From NCBI GenBank assembly GCA_963514095.1, contig OY741267.1, positions 14,502,261-14,566,260 of the forward strand: 64,000 nt of DNA. The letters run 5' to 3'. The notes beneath the pieces are model-generated. The model did no database searches, had not been told where the DNA came from, and saw only the letters and a program-made list of their open reading frames with translations. The translations under genes were made by a program, and so were the position numbers. The DNA is from Eutrigla gurnardus. Its lineage: Eukaryota; Chordata; Actinopteri; Perciformes; Triglidae. Shown in pieces: positions 1 through 13,400 of the stretch. Each line of letters starts with the position of its first letter. Position 1 is the first letter of the stretch.

Positions 1-3000
1 CCATGGCCATGCCCTTAATTACAGTATGTATAACCTCAGTATAATTTACATGAAACGGGTGAGGCAAGTAAACATTTTAACCCCGTACAGTTGTCATGAC
101 CGTTTTTTGTACCAGGCTATAAACATGTTTATTCCTGCTTTAAAATTGTCATTTTAACATGGGGTCTATGGTATTGACTCCCTTTTGGACTCAAGTGGCC
201 ATTTGAGGAACTGCAGTTTTTGACACTTGTTGTTGTCAATTTCTCAGCAGAGGTTTCTGCTTGGAATTTGTTCATAAACCAATGTTTTCATACCAATGGC
301 GAAGGGAGGCATGGAATGGAAATCCATCCACATATGCCATGTTGGTGCTAAAGGAAAAGTTGAATCAACAAACTCAATCAAGAGTATCTCACGTTAAACT
401 ATCTAGCATAAATGTACTTTTTATTAAACATTACCAACAGCCTGTCAGGCTTACATTATATCTTATTTGTATCTGTACAGAAGTCAAGGAGGTACTGTAA
501 CTGTAGCAGGGAAAGTAGTGATCTGAGCAGCACCCTGGGATAGAGAGAGAACAACCTTCAATGGTTAACAAATCCCACATGTTTGGTTCACTACTACGAG
601 TCACACATGGGCAGATCTCATTGTGCGAAGAACCAAAGGCGAGACTAGTGACGAGACTTCACGCATCCACGGGAAAAGGCATATAAAGATCGATCCTGGG
701 ATTTTATTAATCGATTTGAACCCAGCCCTATTGAGAGAATTTGTGACAAAAAATGCAACTATTTATTGCTGACCTTCCCTAAATAACAATGATAACAATT
801 AACATAAAATCCTGCTCTGTTATTCCTGCAGAGCAGAAACTGTAGTCTTTATAGGTATCCTGCTGTGTCTCCAATTGTGCCCTCTGAAACTTTCAATCTC
901 TCATGAGTTATTTTGTCCTGCTTTATTTCGCAGTTTCCCCAAGCATTATTTGGGTGTACAACACTACCTCGAATGCATTCCAACATTAATTAGTGGGGGA
1001 TTTAATTTGCTTTGTTGTATTGTTAGGCTGTGGTCTTGCACTAGTTCTGCTTCTGGAAAATGCGGCTCAAGCAAAGCATAAATGAGTTGCATCAAAACAT
1101 GTCATGCTCGGTTATGTTATTCCACGCTCTTGTTGTTAATTGTTAACTGTACCGTGTAACTATACATGAAGGCTCATATGCAATGTTTAAGATTGCCTTG
1201 GGGAGACAACCGTCAACATATACAACTGAGGTAGACTCCAGTATTGATTGACAGGGCTTAATTTCCCGACGGCTTTTGTGCTCTTGTAATAAAAAATAAA
1301 AACAAACAAACCCACACGAGCCTGTATTATTCATAAGTGAATATGAGTACAAGCGTATTAAAGAATTAGATACTTTTTGATGTGTGATGTCCAATTCATT
1401 CAAGCAGTTATTATATGAAGAGGTTTTATAATGATGTCTTTTATTTACCCTTCACTGTGTCTATTTTAGTCATGTCCTGTTTCTTGCTAATCCCCAGAGA
1501 AGGGATCTGAAATTGTGGCTGTGACCATATCAATGTCTATATAAACTATTAAATGTCCAATTATCACTATAAAAGCATATTTTTTAAAGGGCTAGAAGAG
1601 ACTGCTTTAAAACCTAATCAGACATCTGTAACTACAGAAATATCAAGCTGTAGAAGGCTGTCATTGCCTCTCTGTTGAATATACTCCAAACCAAGCTGCT
1701 CTCTCTGTGTGTGTGTGTGGGTTTAAACTAATTGGATTGGCCCTGGGTTTTTCAACATGAGGGTAAAGTTTATATAAGCACATGCATATGAAGATGTAGC
1801 TGCCTGGAGTCTGGAGTCACATATGACCTGCTGTAAAACACAGTGATGTTGCTCTGTGGAGGAGATAACTCCCCCTCCCACTGTAGTACTACTTCCTCAG
1901 GCTCAGGCTGTAAATTAGAACGTATTCCCAGTCTAAAAGGCTTGTTTAAGAGCTGTATGGCAGTATGACATTAAAGCTCCTCAGTGTGTATTTACAGGGA
2001 GATTAAAACAGCAAAGAAGATGAGCCCATCTGTGTGGAAGGGAATGAAAAACAGATGAGAGGAAACTTTACCGACGGCATGTTCAGTTAATTTCTGGATG
2101 AAAGTTTATGCTTTACAGTCATAGCAGAGTAAAAGAAGATACAAAGATACAAAAGATACAAAAAGCCAGACATGGACTGTTTCAGAAAGCCAGTCATTAT
2201 TGAGGGATCGGACAGATGAAGGTGAAGACCGATGGTGGTCCACCATATTACATTAGTATCGACAGACATCAGATTTAAGAATGAATTCCCTGAATGGAAA
2301 TTAGTTTGGAAAAAAAGAGATAGCCAAAAGGAAAAAAGAAACTGCAGCTCACTTAAACCAGCACGTTGCTCTTTAGCCGTTTATTCCTCGGAGAGCCAAA
2401 TAGTCGTCTATGTATTAAACCCTGGAAGAAACTTGGCGTCCAGTGTCTCGCTCAAGGACCCTTCAACATGCGGATGAACGCCAACTTCCTGATTAAAGGC
2501 CATTTTGGACGGACATAGATTCAAAGTACAATGCAACATGAGGTGGTAATTGTTGTTTTTTTGTTACGTGCTCCTCATTCCTCCAAAGTTTACTTGTTCT
2601 GGGCAAAGTTGAATGCAAAGCAGCATCACGTTATGATCAATTCATAGACCAGCTGTGATGATCACTAACTGATGATCATTTATTCAATGAAATTGTTTTT
2701 TTGTCTAGTAAATCCTTAATCTTGTTATTCATCATCCACACATGAAGGATCGATGGTTGCACTCACTCTCTCAGCAGTCATCTTCGAGCTCTCTTTCTTT
2801 CCATCTCTCTCGGTCTCTCAGCCTCATCAGTCTTCCTTGAGGCGTTTATCTCTTCTATTGGCTGATATAGAGCCACTGGAGTGTGGGCTATAATCATAGC
2901 CTAATGGCAGATAATATCAATAACACTTAATGACTTTTAATCCGGGCCTAATGACAGATAACACCACTCCTACTGTGTGTGTGTGCGTGTGTGTTGATTT

Positions 3001-5940
3001 GCATTTTCACTCTCATCCCTGAGTGTTAAAACGATGGCTTCTCACTAGTTCGTCGCAGAATTCCCAGGCGTCCTCAAGGAGAGAAGTTTTTAATCCGTGA
3101 TTAGCAGTAAGAATATTTGCTGCCTGCAGGGATAAAGAAAGGCGTCCGGCCTCAAAGTCAGTTGTTGTGTTTGAAAAGCTTATTGGGCGTCAGATGTTTG
3201 TCAGGTGAAAGTCAAAGTGAAATGAATTTATATGCAGACGGGTTCCACATATTTTTGCTGCCTGTCCTCCAGCTGACCTGTGTTCACGCCCATAAAGAAG
3301 TAGACGTTAAACGAGGGTGATCATGATATATGACATCAAATTAAAGACAGTATGGTTTGGGTATTAACACATTTGAAGATGAAGGGGGTTACTAGGATTC
3401 TGGAGGCTGAATTCGGTGCTGTAATTACTTATCGGTAATGGCTATTTGGGCTCCCCAAAAGGAGTTGGTTATTTAAGTGGAGGCTACAGAGGAATATTAG
3501 GTTATCTTGATAACATCTCTGAGCTCATTAATTATCCCCCTGTTCCAGGATTAATCTGGTGAAGAAAATGCTGAGGAAGGTGCAGATTCAGCAACCTATT
3601 TCAGGTGTGGCACTGCCCTGTGTTGTATGGATTTATTGCTTTCCAGTAAGCTGGTTGTTTGCGCCGAGAAGAACATAAACCTGTGAATATAAAACTCTTG
3701 ATATTCCCAGCAAACCTGCAGGTCCTTTAAGATTCATGGGAGGCCAGCATCGGAGAGAGCCAGGACAAGGGGGAAAAAAAGAAAGTAGCTGAGGATAAAC
3801 CCCCTTCATATTTCTTCTTTAGTGTCATTTATGGAAATGTGTGCTGGCACAATGGTGCCATGAACGGGACCTGATGAAGTCAAGGTTACAGAACGGATGT
3901 GGAGCCACCAGTCATGAATCTGGATTTATTAACCCAGGAACAGGTAGCTAAGCAAGGAGCCGACAGACGACTGCAGTCCATGCATTTGATATTGAGACCT
4001 GCTGGAATGTATTTGTCCAAGGCTGTCTCCAGAAGGAGTCCGTCTCCCAAAAAAGTGGAGCCATTCATCACGTGAGATTGTATCTGTTTCCGTCTGCAGA
4101 GTCAAGGATACTCAGATGTTGAGGGGCACAACTTTTTCTCTGGTTGTTTCCTCAGTTTCAGGTATGGCATGTTAAACGTTCAAATGTGTGACAACGCCGT
4201 GGGTCAGGACGCCTTTAACTGTTGTATGAGCGTAGTGCAGAGCACCAGCGATTAGCTAGTGGGGCTAAACGTTCTTACTCCCAACTCATCAAATACCAGT
4301 GGTCAGTGGACAAGCGTGAAACTGTGGTCTCTTGCAGTTGGTTAAGGCTCAGGAAAACAGCGTGTTGACGTTAACTCACCGAACGACTGATGTGACAAAA
4401 TCTCAATCTTTACTTTTAGTTTCGCAAAGGGACAGGAACAGCGATCTCTTGGATGGAAGTGCTATAGACATTACTCCACTATATTTGTTACATAGTAAAT
4501 AGTTTAGTTAGTTACTTTGATGCTGCATTAATGCTCTGATTCCCTTATATAGAACCTTTAAATATTAGACCTTACAAAACCTGCACTACACCCGTGGGAC
4601 CAGTGAAAGAACTCCATCCAGAACACATTGGGTCTAGAAGTCTATATATCTTCTCCTTCAATACATCACAGACGTTTTCTGATATGCTGCAGTGCTCAGT
4701 TATGTTCAGCTTCCACATCTCGCAAACCTGCCATTATTTTGGCATTGCCTTTACTCTCACTTAAAAATGATGAAATACACACTACACATGAAGTCAGAGA
4801 GGGAGAGAGAGAGTGTTGCAGAGCTCTGGAGTCACAGACTACTGTGGGAATTTAATGTCACATTTTCATATGTCCTTCACGCATTAGAGCAATTTGTTTC
4901 ACCTTGAAAATCTGAGAAGTGGCCGGTTTATACATATTAGAGAGCACTCTTCTCAATATTCGCAGGGCTAATTAGCTAATTTCCGTCATTAGCATCCGTG
5001 CATCGACATATCTTCATACTTCACAGTCCAGCCTCTAATGTGTCCTCGTGAGGAGCTAAAATAGATGTTGTCACTGCTGTGTATTTTTCTTATGAAGTGG
5101 CCACAGGTCTGCAGCGACTGCTGATGAGACGAAGCAGGACCGGTCAGTTCGCATTAGAGAGGAGGACTGAGCTGAGTCAGTGGCCATTAAAGAAGGAAGG
5201 CTGAATTTCAACACCAAGAGACAGAGCTAAATCAAAGCTGAGCACGTTGAGGTGAAACAGAGGAGGAAGTGGAGGGAGGAGGGTGCGATGCAGGAGAAAG
5301 GGAGAAATGAGGATGAGGGGAATTGAAGGTGGCTATGTGGAGGAAAGAAGAGGGGGAAAAGCAATATAAAGTATGAGAGGATAACGTTTAGGGGTCAGAG
5401 TCTGATATTTTGTGTTTCTCACAACTGCAGTGACATTTTACCACCTTGTATCCCTCAATAACTCGTGTGTGTATGGGCAACTATCTGCTTTCACTGCATG
5501 CTTCGAGCAAAAGATACTGTGAGATAGTCCACAAAGACAGAACTCTCATCCTGTGATGTTGTTAATTCAATCACACTCTTTTCCTAAACCTATCTAAGTG
5601 GGTTTTTTATTGCCTAAACATAACTTCCTGTGAAGACAGAAATTCATTTTGAAAAGACACGTGCATGTAATCAACGTATTTATGGGTGTGATTGACACAA
5701 AGGTGCAATGTAGAAGTGACGTGAGAGGGGTATGTATAGAGTGTCATAGTTTGAAGCTCTGGAGTGTGAACCAAGCTGCATTATTCAAGGCATTGGAGTG
5801 AGAATGGGTTGCGAAGGAGGACCTTAGAGTGATAATGAAGATACGGAAGGGATGAAGAAGTACTTTTGCTCAGAGAATTAAGCAGTTTCCTGCCGTCTGC
5901 TTCGCTACAGACATTCTCATTTGCCTCTACAATTTCACCC
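1..5940. other. Non-coding sequence, no gene recognised
   Basis: AT-rich DNA with many stops in all frames and no frame resembling a known protein. Short GT and GA runs occur near 1697, 2972 and 4798. The stretch around 2870-2960 has several TAATGA/TAATGG and GATA-type words that could be regulatory, but nothing proves it. It may be upstream sequence or part of a long first intron of the CNTNAP gene. Confidence 0.5.
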
Positions 5941-5949
5941 CCTACTGGA

Positions 5950-5952
<3 letters not shown>

Positions 5953-6032
<80 letters not shown>

Positions 6033-6040
6033 CGTGTGTG
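5953..6040. repeat. (TG)n microsatellite
   Basis: About 36 uninterrupted TG units, then an imperfect tail with TATG and TGCG units. Long open frames across it are artefacts of the repeat. Confidence 0.97.
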
Positions 6041-6439
6041 TCAATTTTGCAGAGCCCTGCAAGTTGGGGTTTTTGCAAGATTGCACTGGTATTGATATTA
6101 ATGCCTGGCCCATAAAAAAAAGTGATTCATTTGATAGCTGAAATTTGAAGAAACAGCCACTTTCAAACTGTGATTCCCTCTGTATTCCTCAAATGCTGCT
6201 CTCTGTCAATAAGGAGTGGATTAAATCAGATTATTTAAATTGAGGTGACAGTGGATGTATGTGGAATATTTGTCCTTTCCAATTTTATTTACAATAATGA
6301 GTAGGGATGGGACAATATCACATTTTACCATGGCGTTTTTAAAATGATCCAACCCAAAATCCCAGTCCAGTGTTGCAAACTCTTTTCCAATGAATGTATC
6401 AGCAGCTCCAAAAGCTAAATCTAATGAGACTTAACTTAT

Positions 6440-8027
6440 ATTTACATTTACATTTAGGTCATTTAGCAGACGCTTTTGTCCAAAGCGACTTACAATAAGT
6501 AAATTTGTCAAAAGAAGGAAATAAAGAAACCACAACGTATCATTGCCGATAAAGTAAGAGCTAAAAATAGAACAAGTGTTAGGTCCTCATCTGAGTAAAG
6601 TAGTACTTCAAGAGCAACAGTGCTACGATCAGAGTGCTATAGGTAAGGTTGTTTTTTTTTTTTTGGGGGGGGGGGGGGGGGTGTTAGTGGGTCATGCTAT
6701 GTAGAGTCGAGGTGAAGTCTGAACAGGTGAGTCTTGAGCCTTTTTCGGAAGATGGCAAATGACTCGGCTGTCCTGACATTGGTCGGGAGTTCGTTCCACC
6801 ACTGAGGACCAGAACAAGGAAGAGTCTGGACTTTGCTGAGCGACATTTGTTTGATTTCAGCGATGGTGGTACCAGCCGGCCAGCTGAAGTACAGGAGCGA
6901 AGTGCTCGCTTCGGGGCATGAGGTTTGACCAGTGTTTGAAGGTAGACGGGTGCTGTTCCATTGATGGCCCTGAAGGCCAGTGTCATCGTCTTGAATTGAT
7001 GCGTGCTGCAACAGGGAGCCAGTGGAGTTCACGGAGGAGGGGGGTCACATGGGAGAATTTGGGTAGATTGAAGATAAGGCGTGCTGCAGCGTTCTGGATA
7101 CGCTGCAATGGTTTAATCGCAGAGGCCGGGAGTTCGGCCAGGAGAGAGTTGCAGTAGTCAAGGCGGGAGATGACCAGTGCTTGGACCAAGAGTTGCGTTG
7201 CATCCTTTGTGAGGAAGGTCCGAATCCTGCGGATATTGTAGAGGGCAAATCTGCAGGATCGGGCCACAGCAGTGATGTTGGGGGTGCAGGATAGTTGGTC
7301 ATCGAGGATTACACCCAGGTTCCTCGCAGTTGAGGAAGGTAATACTGTGATGCCCTCGACAGTGACCGACAGGTCCATGCAAGGGCAGTCTTTCCCTGGG
7401 ATGAAGAGGAGTTCGGTTTTATTCAGGTTAAGCTTGAGGTGATGTGCAGTTGTCCAGACAGAGATGTCAGCCAGACAGTCCGAGATGCGAGTTGCAATGT
7501 GAGTGTCAGAGGACGGGGGAAAAGAGAGGAACAGCTGGGTGTCATCTGCGTAGCAATGGTAGGAGAATCCATGCGATGTGATAACAGAACCTAGTGATCT
7601 GGTGTATAGTGAGAACAAAAGCGGTCCTAATACTGAGCCTTGAGGGACACCCGTGTCCAGAGAGCAGGGTTTGGACATAGAGCCGTTCCATGTGACCTGA
7701 AAGGTGCGATTTGTCAGGTATGATGTAAACCAGGTGAGAGCAGAGTCGGTTATGCCAAGTTCAGCCAGAGTGGAGAGGAGGATTTGGTGGTTGACTGTGT
7801 CGAATGCAGTAGATAGGTCGAGGAGAATGAGAACGGAGGAGTGGGATGAGGCTCTGGCGTCTCGCAGGGACTCGGTCACTGTGAGGAGGGCCGTCTCAGT
7901 GGAGTGAGCAGTCCTGAATCCTGATTGATTAGGGTCTAGGAGGTTGTTCCGCGAGAGATAGGATGACAGTTGGTTGTAGGCGGCACGTTCCAAGGTTTTA
8001 GAGAGGAATGAAAGAAGAGGAACTTAA
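6440..8027 (-). mobile_element. L2/Maui-like LINE, 5'-truncated, with reverse-transcriptase frame
   Basis: The minus strand encodes the C-terminal part of a non-LTR reverse transcriptase. From 7993 down to 6983 a single open frame contains SGFRTAHSTETALL, LLDLSTAFDTVNH (polymerase motif A), TGVPQGSVLGPLLFSLY (motif B), YADDTQLF (catalytic motif C) and LKLNLNKTELL. It ends near HWLPVAARIN. A frameshift near 6990 then moves the conserved tail (AINGTAPVYLQTL, SAGRLVPPS, WWNELPTNVRTAES) into other frames. Homology starts abruptly at about 8027 (SFLSKTLERAAYNQ), with no endonuclease domain, as in dead-on-arrival 5'-truncated copies. The 3' end carries ATTTAGCAGACGC, common in the tails of fish L2 elements. 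The frameshift and truncation make it inactive. Confidence 0.9.
6652..6681. repeat. T13-G17 homopolymer block in the LINE 3' region
   Basis: Thirteen T followed directly by seventeen G on the + strand, which is C17-A13 in the sense of the LINE. It lies between the end of the coding tail and the conserved 3' tail of the element. Confidence 0.9.
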
Positions 8028-9244
8028 AGGATTTTGGTATTTTTCTGGCTCAACAGATGCTTGAAATCAGCAGAAGAAAAGATATGTGTTAGGGGGTGGA
8101 AGGTAATACCTTTATTATCACTTCTTCAAGTTGCAGTCAGCTTCTCTGTGCTAATTCCGTGGTCATGCTATTCTGCATAAAATATGATAAGTCAAGGTTA
8201 CATTGGTTACATTATATTCGCGCCGCCTTTATGCTCGTCATTTCTCATCCGTCTAATCGTACCTCTGCAGCCACTACATTATTATTATAATATTATTCAA
8301 CAAATCTAATTGGACCGGAAAAGTCTATGTTAGTAGCCGTAGGAATGTAAAAAAGACATTTATTAATGACAAAACGGTTGCGGTGGCGAGTTTTCACTGT
8401 CATCAGTGCTATTTAAGAGATTGGTGTTATCGTGTAATTTCCAGCGTTGCTCAAACCAACGTCAACCTGATAAGAGGTCTAATCAACTATTGAAATCACA
8501 TGCAGGACATTTGACTAAAACGTTAATATAGTTACATCATCGGCTCCTGATGTTCAGAGTTTTAAATGACATAATGGGATAATTATAAAGTGATTAGATA
8601 TGTCTATAATGACACCAAACTACATTCTGCGCGTAACCCTAAACCCTCCTCTAGTAGACACAAGAGATAATGTTCCTACAGGGATTTATCAGTCATCATC
8701 AGACATGTGAACAGATGTACTGCAACTGAAAGGGAGAGGTCCATCCAGGATTTTTTACATTGCAAAGTGGACCATTCATGAACTTGAAATCTCTTTGTAC
8801 TAAAGTTTCTATTCCATTCGACTTTTTCAAGAACTGTCTGCTCACACACGGATGTGACCAGCAAGCTATGACAGGAGATCTTCACCACCATACATTTCTG
8901 ACCGGGACCTTAATTGGATTCTGTGCTGACTTTTACCGAGCTACCCCGCTGTCCTGTGTCGGTTGTGACAGCACTTTTCACAGTGTGAAAGTGCTGCATC
9001 AACGCTTGTCTCCACAACTTCCAGAAAGGAGAGAAACTCTTCTCTTGGATAGTTAAAGAAGGTTCAGGTGCCTTTCTGTTCCCAGCCTGAGGAGAAGCTG
9101 AGCAGGAGAAGACGGAGAACATCAAATTATCTGCATAGAAGTATTTTAAAGAGCACTTATCTTCTCATGTCTCCTGAGGGAGGACGGCAAGTTAAACCTA
9201 AAGATGCTGTGACTGCGGCTGATGTTGTGGTTTAGTAGTAAGAG

Positions 9245-9285
<41 letters not shown>

Positions 9286-10310
9286 AGACAAAGGAAGAAC
9301 AAGCTCCACTCTGTACAAGTGTTGACCCTGGCTTTCTTTTGCAGCATAGAGAGGCTAATACACACAAGACCATAGCCAGGATTTTTAAAATACAGAGGTA
9401 AAAAATGGTTTCCTGGCAGAACTTGTTAAATTGTTTTCCGCAAGACTTGCATCAATTAGGCGTAGTCAATACGTTTGGTTTAAATCCGTTACAAAGTAAT
9501 ACATGGCCAGAATCGCTGATATCAGTGCAATAGTTTTTTATAACTGGCCTGGGCCTGTGTACTTAATACACAGGACACATTTTCAAGGTAAATAAAAATA
9601 TGGTTACAAACAAACAACAAACAATGTTTATTTGTTGAGAACATTGACTGTTATTTTTCTGTGCAAATAAAAGCACAAACTACTGTCAACCATCATTCTG
9701 CTGTGAAGTGCCCCTTTTTCATTCACCCATCACAGGTCGGTCGGAGTAACTTGTCAGAGCTGTTTGTTTGAATGTGAACATTCCAGCAGTGAGAAGCAAC
9801 GGTACAACGCCATGTTGTTGCACAGAAAGTTCAAATCCTAGATGTTCAAAATGAGACTTGTTTATTTGTAGGATTGGTATTCTCAAAGCGATCCACTCAA
9901 CCCGAGCATCATATTGACATACCATGTGTTTTCTGTGTGCACAGTATTTGTGCTTTGTCATTTCTAATTGATTGTTTATCAAGCAACTTGTGTAAAAGTG
10001 CTCTTAACTCTGGCTGTGCGTGCTAATCACTCTGTGTAACCCTCCACTCCCTGTGCAGTTTGCAGAAATATGACTCATGTGTTGCTTTCCTCCCTGCACT
10101 GACACTTCAGAAAGCTGTTTTTGACAATTAGAGACAGTACATCGTACATACAGTCGCTACACATCTGGACGTGGAGGTGGCAGGACGGCTACTTTGACAC
10201 CGGGAACCGGGGTTTGGATCCCGTCCAGTTTCTTTTAATCATGAGCACAATCCTTGCATAAACTCAACACAAAGGAGACAGACAGAAGGGCAGTTTACTT
10301 TTGACTACTT
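8028..10310. other. Non-coding sequence with a (CA)n microsatellite
   Basis: No gene recognised. A (CA)16 run lies at 9249-9281. Around 10165-10225 a segment ending CGGGGTTTGGATCCCGTCC looks like a decayed tRNA-type B box, possibly an old SINE, but too weak to call. Confidence 0.5.
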
Positions 10311-10313
10311 CTA

Positions 10314-10434
10314 TTTAAAGCCCTGGTCTACGATTTGAAAGGTTTGAAAGCATTCCCCCCCACACAATTTTGAGCCGAGCCGCCAATTTTGGCTCAATTG
10401 ACAATTCTTTCAAATCATAGACCAGAGCTTTGAA
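10314..10434. mobile_element. Small foldback (MITE-like) element
   Basis: Two 28-bp arms, 10314-10341 and 10407-10434, are inverted copies with three mismatches; their shared core is GATTTGAAAG and CTGGTCTA. They flank about 65 bp that itself holds the palindrome GCCAATTTTGGC. The size and layout suit a short non-autonomous DNA transposon. No clear target-site duplication is seen, so superfamily and exact ends are open. Confidence 0.6.
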
Positions 10435-10439
10435 TAAAG

Positions 10440-13400
10440 AAAACATCCCTCTTGGATAAGTGGAGTGACAGGAAAAGCGATCTGTCATAAAATGTTCTAG
10501 CGCAGCATTTTCTACATTGCAACTCTTTCAACTGAAGCTTGTTTTTTCCCTCATTTCATGATTCCTAAGTGTCCCATTTGATCTAATGTCTCATTTCTGA
10601 AATAAATTAATTTCGCCAAGCTGCCTCGATGATGTGAATATTTGCATGATTTTTGCCTAAATGAAGAAAATTACCCCCCTTTTTTTCTATGGGGATGTGT
10701 TGATGTTTTCAATTAAGAGGCACACATATTCAAATCACTTACTTGGTGCAGCTGGTGGATTTGTAGATATTTTATGATATCTCCCTGTGGAGCTATTAGT
10801 AAAAGTGAAAAGCCTGCAGCCTTCCCTCTAAATCTGTATAATCGTTGAATTATGATGACTGAATATTTGGGGCTTCAGTAGTGTTTGTTCGGCACCCTGG
10901 TTGAAGTCTCTTGTCTGTAATTAACTGAGTTAATTCTGCTAGTTTAAAGATGAATAGGTTTTTAAATGTTGCTTGTTGCCTTTTTTGATCGATTCCTTTG
11001 GTTGATGTCTGTCTCTCTCACAGTCACCCACATTGCTACTCAGTGTGATGAGCCTCAACGAGGAGGAGGATTGTTCTATCGTTTCAAAGTCAGTGCTAGA
11101 TTAGCGTATGCATTAGGATGCCATTTGTGTAGGCTGCCTACTGATATGCATTAATGTGGATTTATGAACCATCTGAAGCTGACAGATCTTTTCACACCAA
11201 GGAGAAAAGCTTTTATTTGACAGCGTTTTTCTAGAGGGGCAGGTTTTCTACTGCAGAACGACCTTATTGCACAGCTTAAAAAGGTGGGGACTCAAATTAC
11301 GATAGCTTAGCAAGACTTCAGCAAATTTTCTCATCATGACATTGCTTTGAAGTTGTCATAGATTTTTATTTTCTGTTCGACAAGGCAGAAATACAATAGA
11401 GGTTTACTGGCGGTAACAATCCAACCTGCCAGCACCTACTGCCTAATGTGTTCATTTGAGACATCATTGAGACATCATTCATTCATTATTGATGTGCTAA
11501 TAGGCGGATTTTGTTATTTCTGGATTTAACCAGGATAGCCTTTTCCTGATGTCCCGTCTTTATGCTAAACTAAGCTAACCTTCTGCCAACTGTAGCTCTC
11601 TATATATGAATATAGTACAGACGTGAAAAGTGTCAATTTTTACATTTAAACTCACACTGTTTCCTAAAATATTAAAATGTCTCCTTCCTCCTCTTCAGAG
11701 AAACACAACGCACAGTAGTAATTACTCATTTTACCAAAATGTTGAGATTGTTTTACCTTAAAGATTCAAATAGTTTGCCATCTGATTGAGTGACTGAGTC
11801 CTCACAATGATATTTTTTTAGGTTTGATATTTACAACTGGAATTGAGACCTTCAAGCAGGTTCATGAATACTTTAATTGACTGGCAAAAGAACGTGAAAG
11901 AGTGCAACCCTGTTGCAACAAAATTAAGTTTCCATAGAACTAAACTGCACTCAAATTGTAGCATAAATCGATGATCGATGGTTTCTTTGGTTATATGGAA
12001 ACGATTTGGGGTTGTGTACAGGAACATCAACCACAGTGTGCTGTGTCTAGTATTACTATGTTTTAGTCATCTTACAGGTGTTTATAGTTCTTAATTTATA
12101 TCCAGTTATATCCGTTGTGCCCATATTATCATCATATGGTGTTAAATTATTCATTTATTCACTGTAGTTTGAACCTTCTCTTCACACATCATTTATTAGT
12201 GCATTTTGTACAGTTTAAAAAAAAGTAGAGGTCTTTTATTATCTGAAAATATTTGCATTATGAAGGTGTGTCTGCATGTTGTAGCCTATTCATGTGCTTC
12301 CTTGTGAATTAATGTTATGGCTGTGGTATTTCTTTCCTTTGGGCATTCAATTACTTGATATACTCTTTCAGCTTGTGACTGTCGTCCTTGTTATTTTCTC
12401 ACTATTGCGCTTCATTCACTCACAAATGGAATCTATAATATAATTATGAATGTTTGAACCTCACCTGTTTATACATTACCATTTCTGCTGGTGTTATTAT
12501 GAGGATGATTGGCTTTTTGCCATGAAGATGAAGGTCTGTTTCCAGCAAACGTGTTAATAATCTACAAATAGGATGACATAATTTCCATTTACTGAATAGT
12601 CAAATAATTCCTCCAGTGTCAGTTCATATATGTATAAACTGTTTGCCTTGTTGAGGTCTTTACAGTTGCAGTGTGGGTAGATGGGAGGTACCATATGCTG
12701 GTGTGATGCCTGATCAGATTCTCTCATCCTGCACTATTAATTATGTGTCAAAGCAATGCTAATTAAAATGAGGAGAGGAGAGCTCCTGCCATGTCCTTAC
12801 CTTCGGGGTATTAGTTAGCACAGAGCGCCGCTCTGCATTTCAATTAATCAATTAACAAGTCGGGCCACAGGCAGCTTGAGAACAGATACTGGCTCCTGTT
12901 GAATAATTCAGCAGTTTTAATCAGCTTGTTCTATCCATCGCGGCCAGAATATAAATCTGACATTGTGTATGCAATAAATGAATGAAATAAAAAATTAACT
13001 GATATTTTTGGTTTGGCATTCATCTTTACAACTGATGCATTTCCTCACAGATTCTTTAATGAGGTCATTATTTTTGTTTTTTTCATTCGTTTCAGTCTAG
13101 TAAACACTAGTCTCTTATTTAGTAGTAACTGTATGTGGAGGAGCTGTGTCAATCATGTTTCATTTCAATCATTTCAATTCAGGATATTTGTTTTATCCTC
13201 CCCACATTTTATGGATGTTGTCAATACTGCCCACCAGTCCACCAAAGCATTATACTTTATTCTATTTTATATAAATGATATTCCTGTACTTCAATTTCCT
13301 GCTCTATTTAATGTAGTTCTGGGAGTAGCATTGTTGGAGGGAGCCTGAAAACAAGAATTTCATTGCCAAGGACTGCTCCACTGAAATTGTTCAGAATCCC

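Noticed and set aside
5781..6141. Open frames of 64-110 codons on both strands rich in Cys-Val or Thr-His
   Set aside because: They are translations of the (TG)n microsatellite.
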